A stretch of DNA of 34,195 bases, from the NCBI GenBank assembly GCA_020850225.1, contig JADZFD010000107.1:1-34195 (forward strand), written 5' to 3'. Origin of the DNA: Saprospiraceae bacterium (GTDB taxonomy: Bacteria > Bacteroidota > Bacteroidia > Chitinophagales > Saprospiraceae). Numbering within the stretch: the first letter of the stretch is position 1; each line of letters starts with the position of its first letter. The notes under the pieces were generated by a model that was not told the DNA's origin, searched no databases, and saw only the letters and a program-made list of their open reading frames with translations. Below are positions 24,969 through 34,018 of this stretch, in pieces. A program made the position numbers and the translations under genes.

Positions 24969-26099
24969 TTATTCTTCTGTATTTTTCAATGCCATCAAAA
25001 GTGTGTAGGCTCCTTTGATAACAAATTTTTGAGTTTGCAATTTTTCAGGATTGAGTATTTCAGTATTTCCATTTTCAGTATTTCCTACCGCTACTTCAAT
25101 CATTTCAAATTGACGATTTTCTTTTGCAACAAAAACGTATTGTTTGTTTTCGAAACGAACAAAAGCGTCTTCTGGTAAAACAGTTGCTTGAACCCCTTTC
25201 AATTCAATATCTGCATTCATAAACATTCCTGGCAAAAGCGTTTTATCGTATTGCTCAAAATGGCAATGCACTTCGGTAGCATTTTGAATGGATAAATTTT
25301 TGCTGATAAGAATTATTTCACCTGCAAATTTTTTATCAGGATTGTTGTTGGTGTATGCAAGTAGTTTTTGCCCAATAGATAGCTTGTTGACATCTTTTTC
25401 AAAAACAGTCAATGCCAAATGAATATCTGTTGGATTCACCAACTCAAACAATACCTCACTTGGGTTTACAAATTTTCCGATATTTACATTCACAGCCGAA
25501 ACATACCCATTTATTGGAGAATAGATATTGATATTCTTTGAAATATTATTAGAGCTTAATTTTTGAGGATTGATGCCAATAAGTTTCAATTTTTGTTCTA
25601 ATGATTTTAGCAAAACCAATTGAGATTGAAAGTTAGCTTTGGCTAGTTCATACACCTTATCGCTTGTAGCCTTGCTTTGATTTAACTCTTTCTGACGGGT
25701 GTATTCGCTCTCAAACAAAGTGTATTGAGCTTGTGCTGACAAATAATCTTGTTGCAACTGAATGTATTGAATATCCTCCATCACAGCAAGCACTTCACCT
25801 TTATTGATATGCATGCCAGGCAATAGTTTTGTGGTTTTTAGATAACCCCCTAAGGGTGCACTGATAGAAACCAAATTTTGTGGTGGCACATCTATTTTTC
25901 CATTTAATTTCAACATAGACGATATGTTCTGATTACTTAAATTGCCTGTTTCTATTCCAGCGTTTTTAAACTGAGCATCGGTAAGTGTAACTACATTTTC
26001 TTGTCCACTTGTCTGTTTTTCATTTTCTATATCTTGTTGCTTGTTGTTACAAGATACCAGCAATGAAAGAAAACTAATTATGATGATTATATTTTTCAT
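24969..26099 (-). CDS. Efflux RND periplasmic adaptor lipoprotein (CzcB/CusB-like)
   Basis: A protein of 376 residues. The signal peptide ends in the lipobox LLVSC (Cys17). The barrel-sandwich hybrid (LNGKIDVPPQNLVSISAPLGGYL and NIYSPINGYVSAVNV) encloses a coiled-coil hairpin (about 105-170), followed by a beta-barrel and membrane-proximal domain. It joins the RND pump to its outer-membrane factor. No Met-rich copper site or N-terminal His-rich segment is seen, which favours a divalent metal over Cu/Ag. The gene follows the RND gene by 9 nt. Confidence 0.93.
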   Translation of the reverse strand: MKNIIIIISFLSLLVSCNNKQQDIENEKQTSGQENVVTLTDAQFKNAGIETGNLSNQNISSMLKLNGKIDVPPQNLVSISAPLGGYLKTTKLLPGMHINKGEVLAVMEDIQYIQLQQDYLSAQAQYTLFESEYTRQKELNQSKATSDKVYELAKANFQSQLVLLKSLEQKLKLIGINPQKLSSNNISKNINIYSPINGYVSAVNVNIGKFVNPSEVLFELVNPTDIHLALTVFEKDVNKLSIGQKLLAYTNNNPDKKFAGEIILISKNLSIQNATEVHCHFEQYDKTLLPGMFMNADIELKGVQATVLPEDAFVRFENKQYVFVAKENRQFEMIEVAVGNTENGNTEILNPEKLQTQKFVIKGAYTLLMALKNTEE

Positions 26100-26108
26100 T
26101 TTTTTTAA

Positions 26109-29100
26109 TTATTTATTGAGATAAAAATTGAGTTCAGCCAAAGCATTGTTTCTATTTTTAATAGCTTCAATGTAGTCGCTTTGGATTTGAATGGATTGAT
26201 TGATTAGTAAAACCCATTCTAAGTAATTTATTTCACCACTTAGGAATTGTTTCTTTGCTGTGGTTGTTAGAATATCTGAATTTTTTAGAGCCGTGCTTTC
26301 AAAATACTGAACGGCTTGTTCAAATTTTAAATACTGTTTCAATGCTGATTGGAAGTTGGTTTCAAAGTCTTTTAGCTTAATTTGAAATTCATTTGAAATG
26401 ATAACTTCATTTGTCTTAGTGGCATTGATTTTTGCTTTTTGTCCACCATTAAAAATCGGAATACCTAAGCCAACTTGAACAGACTGAAAACGAGGAGTGC
26501 CGTTATAAATTTTATCATCAGCACCCATGCCACGCATACCCATAATATTGTAGCCAAGAGTTAAGTCTGGCAATAACTTTGTCTGTTCCAATTTTGTGGT
26601 AGCAGTAGCAATTTGTTGTTGCTGTTTCCAGTATTGAATTTCGGGATGTTCAAGTAATTTTGAACTATCTATTTCAATTAATGAATTATTTAAGTTATCA
26701 CTTTCTATAAGAATATATGAAGTTTCAGAATTTAGTAACAATTGAAATTGTAATTGTACTATTTCAATATCCTGTTCAATTTGTGATAACTGCAAAGCAA
26801 TCTGCCCACGCTGATTTTCGGCAGTTGTTTTTTCCAAAATATTACTTTCGCCAGCCTTGAAACGAAGGGTAGATTTTTCTAAAAACTCAGCAAACAAAGA
26901 GTCCGTTTTTTGTAATAACTTCTTTTTTTCTTGAAGATATAGAAGTGAATAAAACGCTTGTGTTACCTGCTTTTTAAGTTGTATTTCTTGTATTCCCACA
27001 TTCAACAAAGAGCTTTTCCATTCCTCAGTTAGTAAATCCTTTTGACGTTTGTAAACCGTAGGAAAATTGATGGTTTGAGAAAGACCAACACTCACATCCG
27101 CATAGAAACTATTAATTTGACCAAATGCACCATTAATGTTTGTTGCAGGAATATTCGTTCCAGATTTAATTAGCTTTTGATGATAATCACTTTTTAATTT
27201 TTCGTTTTTTACTGATAGATTATTCTCCAATGCAGTTTCAATAGACTGATCTAATGTGATTGGTGTTTGAGCATTTACTGTTTGAAATGAAAAAATTGAA
27301 AACAACAAAAGAACAGTTGCTGCCTTAGGACTGATTTTAATATTTCGGTTTGTAAGCAAATATAAAATCGGAAGCACAAACAAAGTCAAGAACGTAGCAA
27401 CCAATAATCCACCAATTACAACCGTTGCCAAAGGTCTTTGCACTTCTGCACCTTCGCCATGACTGATTGCCATAGGAAGAAAACCTAACGAAGCTACAAA
27501 TGCAGTCATCAAAACAGGTCGCAAACGGGTTTTTGTACCCATTAAAACAATGCGTTTTAAATCGGTATAACCTTCTTTTTTTAAGCGATTAAATTCTGCG
27601 ACTAAGACTATTCCGTTTAACACCGCTACACCAAATAGTGCAATGAAACCTATTCCGGCACTTACACTGAATGAAATATCCCTAATGGCTAATGCAAAGA
27701 TGCCACCGATGGCAGATAAAGGAATTGATGAATAAATTAGTAACCCCTGTTTTACCGAGCCAAAAGCAAAGTACAGCAGTAGAAATATAAGAGAAAGTGC
27801 AAGCGGAACAGCAATATACAAGCGTTGTTTAGCAGCATTCAAATTCTCAAAAGCACCTCCATAAGTAACGTAATAACCGGGAGGTAATTTAATTTGTGCA
27901 TCTACTTTTTGTTGTAACTCCTGTACAGTACTTTGCACATCACGACCTCGCACATTGAATCCTACAATAATTCTACGTTGAGAATTTTCTCTTTGGATTT
28001 GATTTGGTCCTTCAATAATATCTACATCTGCTACCGTGTTTAAAGGTATTTGTGTGCCTTGTGGGGTTGAAATCAAAAGTTGTTGTACGTCTTCTAAATT
28101 TTTTCTTTTATCTCCACTTAAACGAACAACTAAATCAAAGCGTTTCTCTCCTTCATAAACCATTCCGCTACTTTCACCAGCAAATGCAGTGTTTATCACA
28201 CGGTTGATGTCGCTAATATTTAACCCATATTGAGCAATGGCAGAACGATTGTATTTTATCACAATTTGCGGCATTCCGGTAACTGCTTCCACATACAGTG
28301 CTTCACTTCCTTCCACAGTACTGCTGATTTTCCCTAAACGAGAGGCATAATGTGCTAAAGTATCTAAGTCTTCTCCAAAAATTTTAACCACTACATCTTG
28401 TCTGGCTCCTGAAATCAATTCGTTGAAACGCATAGCCACAGGATATTGAAATCCGAAAGCTACGCCTGGAACAGCTTCTAATTCTTTTGAAATTTTTGCT
28501 TCCAGTTCAGGATACGTTTTTGCGGAAGTCCATTCTTTGCGTGGTTTTAAAATAATCATCATATCAGAAGCATCTACTGGCATTGGGTCTGTTGGCACTT
28601 CACTACTTCCAGTTTTTCCAACTACTTTTTCTACTTCAGGAAATTTTTCCAGAATAATTTTTGAGGCTTTAGAAACTGCATCAATCGAAGTGTTTAAATT
28701 GCTTCCGGGAAGAACTCTTGTTTCAACTGCAAAATCACCTTCGGGTAATGCAGGGATAAATTCTCCGCCTAATTTACTCATTGTATAAACAGCACCTGCG
28801 AACAAAACCAAAACAGTAATCAGTATTTTTTTCTGGTGACGTAATGCTTTTGAAAGATATTTTTGATAAAACCGCTCCAACCTATACATCATCTTATCTG
28901 AAAGCGTTTCTTTGTGCGATATTTTCTTACTCAAAACCAAGGTGCTCATCATAGGTATATAAGTTAGAGAAAGCAGAAAAGCACCCAATAAAGCAAAGAT
29001 GACTGTTTGAGCCATTGGCATAAACATTTTACCTTCTATACCTTGTAATGTAAAAATAGGTAGGTAAACAATCAGAATAATGATTTGACCAAAGACAGCA

Positions 29101-30452
29101 CTATTCATCATTGTGGATGCAGAAGTTTTCACCTCTTTATCCATCTCAGATTGTGAAAGTGTATTTACTTTCTGAAACAATTTGCTATGTGAGAGTTTGT
29201 GCAAAACGGCTTCTACAATAATCACAGCACCATCCACAATTAATCCAAAGTCTAATGCCCCCAAACTCATCAAATTGCCACTTACGCCAAAAGTGTTCAT
29301 CAATATAATTGCAAACAACATTGAAAGCGGAATAACAGAAGCAACTAATAATCCGGCTCTAAAATTTCCGAGAAATAGCACCAATACAAAAATCACAATC
29401 AATGCTCCTTCCATTAAGTTTTTTGTAACAGTACTAATGGCATTGTTCACCATTTTTGTTCGGTCTAAGAATGGATCGATCGTAACACCTTCGGGCAATG
29501 TTTTTTCAATTTGACTGATTTTGTCCTTGATGTTTTTAATCACTTCATTGCTGTTTGCCCCTTTCAGCATCATTACTACCGCTCCTGATACTTGCTGTTC
29601 GCCATTATAGGTCATTGCGCCATATCTGGGAGCACTTCCATACTGTACTTCACCCACATCTCGAATCAAAAGCGGTAAGCCATTCGGCAGGTTTTTTACA
29701 ACAATATTTTGAATGTCTTCGATATTGCCGACTAAACCTTCGCTTCTGATAAAAAGGATGGTTGGGCCTTTCTCTATATAAGATCCACCTGTATTTTGGT
29801 TGTTGTTTTCTAAGGCATTGAATACATCATCAATGGTAATGTTGTAAGCCATTAGCTTTTCAGGCACAACGGCTATTTCATATTGCTTGAGCAAACCACC
29901 AAAGCTGCTCACCTCAGCTACACCTTTCACACCCAGCAATTGCCTGCGAACAATCCAATCCTGAATGGTTCGCAGCTCCATGGCGTTATATTTATTTTCA
30001 TAACCTTTTTTAGGGCGAACGGTGTATTGATAAATTTCACCCAAACCAGTTGTAACAGGGGCTAAAACGGGTGTTCCAAAGCCTTTTGGAATCTGTTCCT
30101 GAGCTTGTTGCAGCCGTTCCGCAACTTGTTGCCTTGCCCAATAGATATCAATATTGTCTTCAAATACAATCGTAACTACAGACAAACCAAAGCGAGAGAA
30201 ACTACGAAGCTCTTTTAGTCCTGGAATATTGTTATTTACTTGTTCGATGGGAAAGGTGATTAATCGTTCCACATCGGGAGCACCCAAGGCTGGAACAATG
30301 GTAATCACTTGTACCTGATTGTTGGTGATGTCTGGTACGGCATCAATAGGCAAGCGTTTTAACTCGTAAATTCCATAGCCTATTAGAGCAATGATAAAAA
30401 GCCCTATGATGAGTTTGTTCTTTATGGAGAACTCTATGATTTTATTCAACAT
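26109..30452 (-). CDS. CzcA-type heavy-metal RND pump fused to a TolC-like outer-membrane factor
   Basis: A protein of 1447 residues, about 400 longer than a normal CzcA. Residues 1-1035 are a complete RND transporter with 12 helices and two periplasmic loops; the proton-relay motif in helix 4 is DFGLIVDGAVIIVE (D401, D407, E414). This is the divalent-metal (CzcA/HME1-like) form, unlike the Cu/Ag CusA motif. A hydrophobic segment ending in VNAQ (about 1044-1062) then looks like a signal peptide, and 1063-1447 is an OEP/TolC-like protein. So one gene encodes pump and outer-membrane factor, and signal peptidase could separate them after the VNA. Such fusions are known in Bacteroidota. With the adaptor just downstream it makes a complete CzcCBA-type efflux system, probably for Zn, Co, Cd or Ni. 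Confidence 0.93.
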   Translation of the reverse strand: MLNKIIEFSIKNKLIIGLFIIALIGYGIYELKRLPIDAVPDITNNQVQVITIVPALGAPDVERLITFPIEQVNNNIPGLKELRSFSRFGLSVVTIVFEDNIDIYWARQQVAERLQQAQEQIPKGFGTPVLAPVTTGLGEIYQYTVRPKKGYENKYNAMELRTIQDWIVRRQLLGVKGVAEVSSFGGLLKQYEIAVVPEKLMAYNITIDDVFNALENNNQNTGGSYIEKGPTILFIRSEGLVGNIEDIQNIVVKNLPNGLPLLIRDVGEVQYGSAPRYGAMTYNGEQQVSGAVVMMLKGANSNEVIKNIKDKISQIEKTLPEGVTIDPFLDRTKMVNNAISTVTKNLMEGALIVIFVLVLFLGNFRAGLLVASVIPLSMLFAIILMNTFGVSGNLMSLGALDFGLIVDGAVIIVEAVLHKLSHSKLFQKVNTLSQSEMDKEVKTSASTMMNSAVFGQIIILIVYLPIFTLQGIEGKMFMPMAQTVIFALLGAFLLSLTYIPMMSTLVLSKKISHKETLSDKMMYRLERFYQKYLSKALRHQKKILITVLVLFAGAVYTMSKLGGEFIPALPEGDFAVETRVLPGSNLNTSIDAVSKASKIILEKFPEVEKVVGKTGSSEVPTDPMPVDASDMMIILKPRKEWTSAKTYPELEAKISKELEAVPGVAFGFQYPVAMRFNELISGARQDVVVKIFGEDLDTLAHYASRLGKISSTVEGSEALYVEAVTGMPQIVIKYNRSAIAQYGLNISDINRVINTAFAGESSGMVYEGEKRFDLVVRLSGDKRKNLEDVQQLLISTPQGTQIPLNTVADVDIIEGPNQIQRENSQRRIIVGFNVRGRDVQSTVQELQQKVDAQIKLPPGYYVTYGGAFENLNAAKQRLYIAVPLALSLIFLLLYFAFGSVKQGLLIYSSIPLSAIGGIFALAIRDISFSVSAGIGFIALFGVAVLNGIVLVAEFNRLKKEGYTDLKRIVLMGTKTRLRPVLMTAFVASLGFLPMAISHGEGAEVQRPLATVVIGGLLVATFLTLFVLPILYLLTNRNIKISPKAATVLLLFSIFSFQTVNAQTPITLDQSIETALENNLSVKNEKLKSDYHQKLIKSGTNIPATNINGAFGQINSFYADVSVGLSQTINFPTVYKRQKDLLTEEWKSSLLNVGIQEIQLKKQVTQAFYSLLYLQEKKKLLQKTDSLFAEFLEKSTLRFKAGESNILEKTTAENQRGQIALQLSQIEQDIEIVQLQFQLLLNSETSYILIESDNLNNSLIEIDSSKLLEHPEIQYWKQQQQIATATTKLEQTKLLPDLTLGYNIMGMRGMGADDKIYNGTPRFQSVQVGLGIPIFNGGQKAKINATKTNEVIISNEFQIKLKDFETNFQSALKQYLKFEQAVQYFESTALKNSDILTTTAKKQFLSGEINYLEWVLLINQSIQIQSDYIEAIKNRNNALAELNFYLNK

Positions 30453-30600
30453 AATTTATTTGTTAATCTTTTAAACTTGCTGTGAGTACGTGCGATATAC
30501 AATGAGAAATTTGCAATTGGTAATAAGAAATATTTCTTTAAATAGTTGCCTATTGCTTATTTCTTGTTGCTTATTTACTTTGCTTGTCGCAATAAAAAGA

Positions 30601-30990
30601 TTAACAAAAACGTGGAGGTTGCCAGATACTATTCAGATAGGTGTTGGAATAACTTTGTTGTGCTTCAATGATAATATTTTCTACAGTAATTACCGTTGAT
30701 ATGAAATTTAACTCAAAATCTGATCGAAGAACATAGGGTAGGACAGAAGGTGAAAAAGTTGCGATTGTTTTGAAAGGTAATTTTTCATGTTCATGATTGG
30801 TTTTATCGTGATGATGTTTGATTTCACCATTATAATGTTCAGCAATAAACCTGATGAAAGAAATATCATCGTCTTCGACGGAGTGCTCAATATAATGTTG
30901 AATGAGTACAGTCAATTTCAGGAATTCTCCAAATGCAGTATTAGCATTCAGGAAAATTACAAGAAAAAAAATTGCTATACGATTATTCAT
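30601..30990 (-). CDS. Small His-rich exported protein of the metal-resistance cluster
   Basis: A protein of 129 residues with a signal peptide (about 1-21, AFG end) and a mature part of about 108 residues. The central EHYNGEIKHHHDKTNHEHEKLPF segment carries seven His among acidic residues (51-73) and could bind Zn or Cu; the C-terminus is IWQPPRFC. No named domain is recognised, but similar small proteins occur upstream of CzcA/CusA genes in Bacteroidota, as far as I recall. A periplasmic metal-buffering or sensing role is inferred. A TATCTTTG -7 element ends four nt before the ATG, implying a leaderless or nearly leaderless transcript. The gap to the RND gene is 148 nt. Confidence 0.75.
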   Translation of the reverse strand: MNNRIAIFFLVIFLNANTAFGEFLKLTVLIQHYIEHSVEDDDISFIRFIAEHYNGEIKHHHDKTNHEHEKLPFKTIATFSPSVLPYVLRSDFELNFISTVITVENIIIEAQQSYSNTYLNSIWQPPRFC

Positions 30991-30994
30991 GATA

Positions 30995-31002
30995 CAAAGA
31001 TA
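30995..31002 (-). promoter_or_regulatory. Candidate -7 element before the His-rich protein
   Basis: The minus strand reads TATCTTTG, an exact TAnnTTTG match. It ends 4 nt before the ATG at 30990, so initiation would fall at or next to the start codon. No clear -33 TTTG is seen. Confidence 0.4.
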
Positions 31003-31062
31003 GAAAAACTATTGTATAACCTTCATTTAAAATAATACAAAAATTAGAGAAGAAATGTTCCC

Positions 31063-33138
31063 TCAGAACTTCATTCTTTGTATTCTTATTGCATTTAAAA
31101 TGGCGAGCAATGCAACTCCAACATCAGCAAAAACAGCTTCCCACATGGTTGCTATACCACCCGCTCCAAGTATTAAAACAATTCCTTTAACAACAAAGGC
31201 CATGGTGATATTCTGCCAAACGATTTTTTTTGTTTCTTTTCCTATCTTTATTGCTATAGGAATTTTATCGGGATTGTCATCCTGGATTACGACATCAGCT
31301 GTCTCGATGGTTGCATCGCTTCCAAGGCCACCCATAGCTATACCTACGTCACTGAGGGCAACAACAGGAGCGTCATTTATGCCGTCACCAACAAATGCAA
31401 CGTTTTCTTTCAAATCTTTGATTTGAGTTACTTTATAGACTTTATCTTCAGGTAATAAATCGCCATAAGCATTATCAATTCCCAGCTTGTCAGCAACGTA
31501 TCTGACTACTTTGTCCTTGTCACCACTCAGCATCGTTGTTTTTATATTCAAATCTTTTATTTTATTGATGGCTGATTGAGCGGTGTCTTTTATTTTGTCT
31601 GCAATCGTTATATAACCTGCTAATTTTCTATCATAGGCAATGACGATTACAGTAAATGCGAATTTGTTGATATCAGTATTATAATGAATACCATATTTGT
31701 CTAATAATCTGAAGTTGCCCACTAGTAATTCCTTTCCCTCTACTTCAGCTCTTAATCCATGTCCGGGAATTTCTTCAATCTTGTATAGCACTATTCCGGA
31801 ATCTTTTTCTTCCACATATTCATGAATGGCTGTTGCTACCGGATGAGAACTATGTCGCTCTAAAGCATCTACTATCTGAAGGATTTTTGACTTGTCGAAG
31901 CCATCAAATATCACAACATCCTGTACTTTGAACACCCCTTCCGTCAATGTACCGGTTTTGTCCATAACGACATGTTGAATACCTGCCAGTGTATCTAAAT
32001 AGTTACTTCCTTTTATGAGGATACCATTTCTGCTGGCTGCACCGATACCTCCGAAATAACCTAAGGGAATGGAAATAACCAATGCACATGGGCATGAAAT
32101 AACAAGAAAAATCAAGGCTCTGTACAGACCGTCCCTGAATGTATAATCATTAATAAACAAAAAGGGTATCAGACATATCAATATCGCCAGGATAACAACC
32201 ACAGGTGTATATATACGAGCAAATTTTCGGATAAATAATTCGGTAGGAGCTTTTCTGGAAGTGGCATTTTGCACCATTTCCAATATCTTGCTTAATTTAC
32301 TGTCCTCGTATGCAGCTGTTACCTGTACCTGAGCCACTGTATTCAAATTGATCATACCTGCCAGTACAGTTTCACCTTTAACTTTTGTGTCTGGTTTACT
32401 TTCACCTGTCAGTGCTGCCGTATTAAAAGCTGCTGTATCACTTAAAAGAAACCCATCCAAACCCAATTTTTCTCCTGGTTTTAACTGAATAATTGCTCCA
32501 TGTTCAACTTGTGCTGCCTGTAACGTCTTCGATTGGTTGCCTATGAGCACCGTTACAGTATCCGGTCTTTGATCGAGTAGAGATTGAATATTTTTGGTAG
32601 CTCTTCTTACTGCCATAGTTTGAAATACTTCTCCAACCGCATAAAAAAGCATTACTGCTACCCCTTCCGGATATTCTCCAATAGCAAATGCACCGATAGT
32701 GGCAATACCCATCAGTAAAAATTCAGAAAATATTTCTCCCTTTTTAATACTAGTTATAGCCTCTTTCAATACAGGCAAACCAACAGGAATATAGGCAGTT
32801 ATATAAATTCCTAACCTAAAGACCTGTGTAAACCATTCCGGTTGAAGGAATTTGTCAAGATAAATGCCTGCCAGTAATATGATGAGTGAAATAACGCTTG
32901 GAATAATAATCTTTATAGTATTACCACTGCTGTGATCGTGGCTATGATCATGATCCTGTTCATGCTCATGCTCGTGTGTATCGCCGCCTTTATGTATATG
33001 CTCGTGTTTTTTCTTTTTATTTGATTTTAATAAATCATCTGCTCCAGCCATCGAATAGATTTTATCTTCCAGCGAACAGCACGTCATACGTCCTTGTGCA
33101 TCGTACGTGTGTATATGATTTTTATCCGTATTTATCAT
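31063..33138 (-). CDS. ZntA-like Zn/Cd/Pb-exporting P1B-type ATPase
   Basis: A protein of 691 residues. Metal-transport helix motif SCPCAL (C349-P-C351), phosphorylation site DKTGT (D393), SSHPVATAI HP motif and GDGINDAP hinge identify the P1B group; the last helix ADVGVALLAILNAIR has the Asp of the Zn/Cd/Pb (ZntA) subgroup. It pumps divalent metal from cytoplasm to periplasm. The N-terminus lacks a normal HMA GMTCxxC fold: it has a Cys pair (C20, C21 in RMTCCSLEDKI) and a His/Asp/Glu-rich tract (45-69) that probably binds metal. The frame extends to a TTG at 33147; I use the ATG at 33138 since it preserves all motifs. It lies 72 nt upstream of the His-rich protein gene, in the same direction. 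Confidence 0.94.
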   Translation of the reverse strand: MINTDKNHIHTYDAQGRMTCCSLEDKIYSMAGADDLLKSNKKKKHEHIHKGGDTHEHEHEQDHDHSHDHSSGNTIKIIIPSVISLIILLAGIYLDKFLQPEWFTQVFRLGIYITAYIPVGLPVLKEAITSIKKGEIFSEFLLMGIATIGAFAIGEYPEGVAVMLFYAVGEVFQTMAVRRATKNIQSLLDQRPDTVTVLIGNQSKTLQAAQVEHGAIIQLKPGEKLGLDGFLLSDTAAFNTAALTGESKPDTKVKGETVLAGMINLNTVAQVQVTAAYEDSKLSKILEMVQNATSRKAPTELFIRKFARIYTPVVVILAILICLIPFLFINDYTFRDGLYRALIFLVISCPCALVISIPLGYFGGIGAASRNGILIKGSNYLDTLAGIQHVVMDKTGTLTEGVFKVQDVVIFDGFDKSKILQIVDALERHSSHPVATAIHEYVEEKDSGIVLYKIEEIPGHGLRAEVEGKELLVGNFRLLDKYGIHYNTDINKFAFTVIVIAYDRKLAGYITIADKIKDTAQSAINKIKDLNIKTTMLSGDKDKVVRYVADKLGIDNAYGDLLPEDKVYKVTQIKDLKENVAFVGDGINDAPVVALSDVGIAMGGLGSDATIETADVVIQDDNPDKIPIAIKIGKETKKIVWQNITMAFVVKGIVLILGAGGIATMWEAVFADVGVALLAILNAIRIQRMKF

Positions 33139-33148
33139 TGAATACAAT

Positions 33149-33164
33149 TATACATCGATTGATA
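33149..33164. promoter_or_regulatory. Imperfect palindrome just upstream of the ZntA-like gene
   Basis: TAT-N2-ATCGAT-N2-ATA forms a 16-bp imperfect dyad, 10 nt before the ATG on the minus strand. It could be an operator for a metal-responsive repressor, but no regulator gene lies nearby and the dyad is weak. Confidence 0.2.
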
Positions 33165-33433
33165 TATGTGATTTAAAATGTACTTGATTATTAATATTAT
33201 TTTACACTCCTTTGTTCAATATCCTCTGATTTATTCATGCTTACTTAAACACAGTTGTGATGAATTTAATTAGAATCATGTCCACGTTTTTTTCTGGCAT
33301 ATTTACTTCTGTCTATGAAACAAATTATTTGAAAATTCCGTTAAGAAATCAATTCAGGTCGATTAAAGTACAAGTTGTTTTATATATGTTTTATGTAAAT
33401 ATATAAAATCGTATTAAAAATTTTTAAAAAAGT

Positions 33434-33464
33434 TTTGTCATATTTAATTTCATTTACATATTTG
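33434..33464 (+). promoter_or_regulatory. Near-consensus Bacteroidota promoter of the 61-residue gene
   Basis: TTTG (33434-33437), a 19-nt spacer and CATATTTG (33457-33464) match TTTG-N19-TAnnTTTG with only the first -7 base different. It is the best promoter match in the window. Initiation near 33468-33470 gives a leader of about 60 nt before the ATG at 33529. Confidence 0.65.
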
Positions 33465-33528
33465 CACTACATTTTATATCATATTAACCATTAATCTATA
33501 AAAAATTTAATCGACTTAGTATTTTGTT

Positions 33529-33714
33529 ATGAAAGATAATAAGCCCAGGAAGTTGATCAAAACTTCTATTTATGAAGATCAGGACAATATCAAAAATAAT
33601 AAAAATAAAAAAAAACAGGTCCAGGTCAAGGAAAAGGTAAATGTTAAATCCAATAAGTTTTGGAATGATATATATAAAGAAGAAGGCGACGATATAGAAA
33701 AGTATGTCAGGTAA
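33529..33714 (+). CDS. Small highly charged protein, unknown function
   Basis: A protein of 61 residues, Lys- and Asn-rich in the middle (NNKNKKKQVQVKEKVNVK) and ending in an acidic segment (KEEGDDIEKYVR) after an aromatic patch (NKFWNDIY). It has no signal peptide or membrane helix and no family I recognise. The real support is the strong promoter 65-95 nt upstream and the simple spacing. The composition suggests a cytoplasmic nucleic-acid- or ribosome-binding protein; that is a guess. A short stem TCAGGT/ACCTGA overlaps its stop codon (33707-33723) but lacks a U tract. Confidence 0.55.
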   Translation: MKDNKPRKLIKTSIYEDQDNIKNNKNKKKQVQVKEKVNVKSNKFWNDIYKEEGDDIEKYVR

Positions 33715-33855
33715 TCGACCTGAATTCGTCAGGGTTTCTATCGGAAAGTATCCGTGTTTTCCCTGAATTGTTCTCATTAACAATTCATTATCAACAAAAT
33801 GGATAACTTTTTGATGTAAAATAGCGTATATATAATATACAAATTATTTTAACCC

Positions 33856-33969
33856 ATGAATGTTATTTTTATTAAAGCCAAAAGCTTTTTGGTGCGTTTA
33901 TTCGCTAAATCCAAAAAGTTGGTCAATTTTCCTCAGGAGGAAGAGCATGACCTCTTTATCGGAGTATAA
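33856..33969 (+). CDS. Possible 37-residue microprotein
   Basis: The frame from ATG 33856 encodes MNVIFIKAKSFLVRLFAKSK followed by KLVNFPQEEEHDLFIGV. It has a basic amphipathic N-terminal half and an acidic C-terminal half, which looks more protein-like than the overlapping longer frame starting at 33860. A strong terminator lies 50 nt downstream (34019-34058), which shows that something here is transcribed rightward. There is no clear ribosome site and no recognised family, so it may be spurious. Confidence 0.35.
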   Translation: MNVIFIKAKSFLVRLFAKSKKLVNFPQEEEHDLFIGV

Positions 33970-34018
33970 TAATTATTGCCCCCAAATAATTAGAAACGTA
34001 CTTCGATTTAAAAAAGAT

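Larger units (their letters stand above)
33139..33528. other. Divergent intergenic region
   Basis: About 390 nt between the ZntA-like gene and the small charged protein gene. It holds the weak dyad at 33149-33164 and a near-consensus rightward promoter at 33434-33464. No -7 match for the leftward gene, reading frame, or RNA structure is evident. Confidence 0.4.

Noticed and set aside
26109-30452. Copper/silver CusA pump
   Set aside because: The helix-4 motif DFGLIVDGAVIIVE is of the divalent-metal CzcA type and not the CusA type.
33496-33783. Open frame of 95 codons on the minus strand, very hydrophobic
   Set aside because: It is the reverse shadow of the Lys/Asn-rich 61-residue gene, which has the promoter; its hydrophobic composition follows from the A/T-rich complementary codons.
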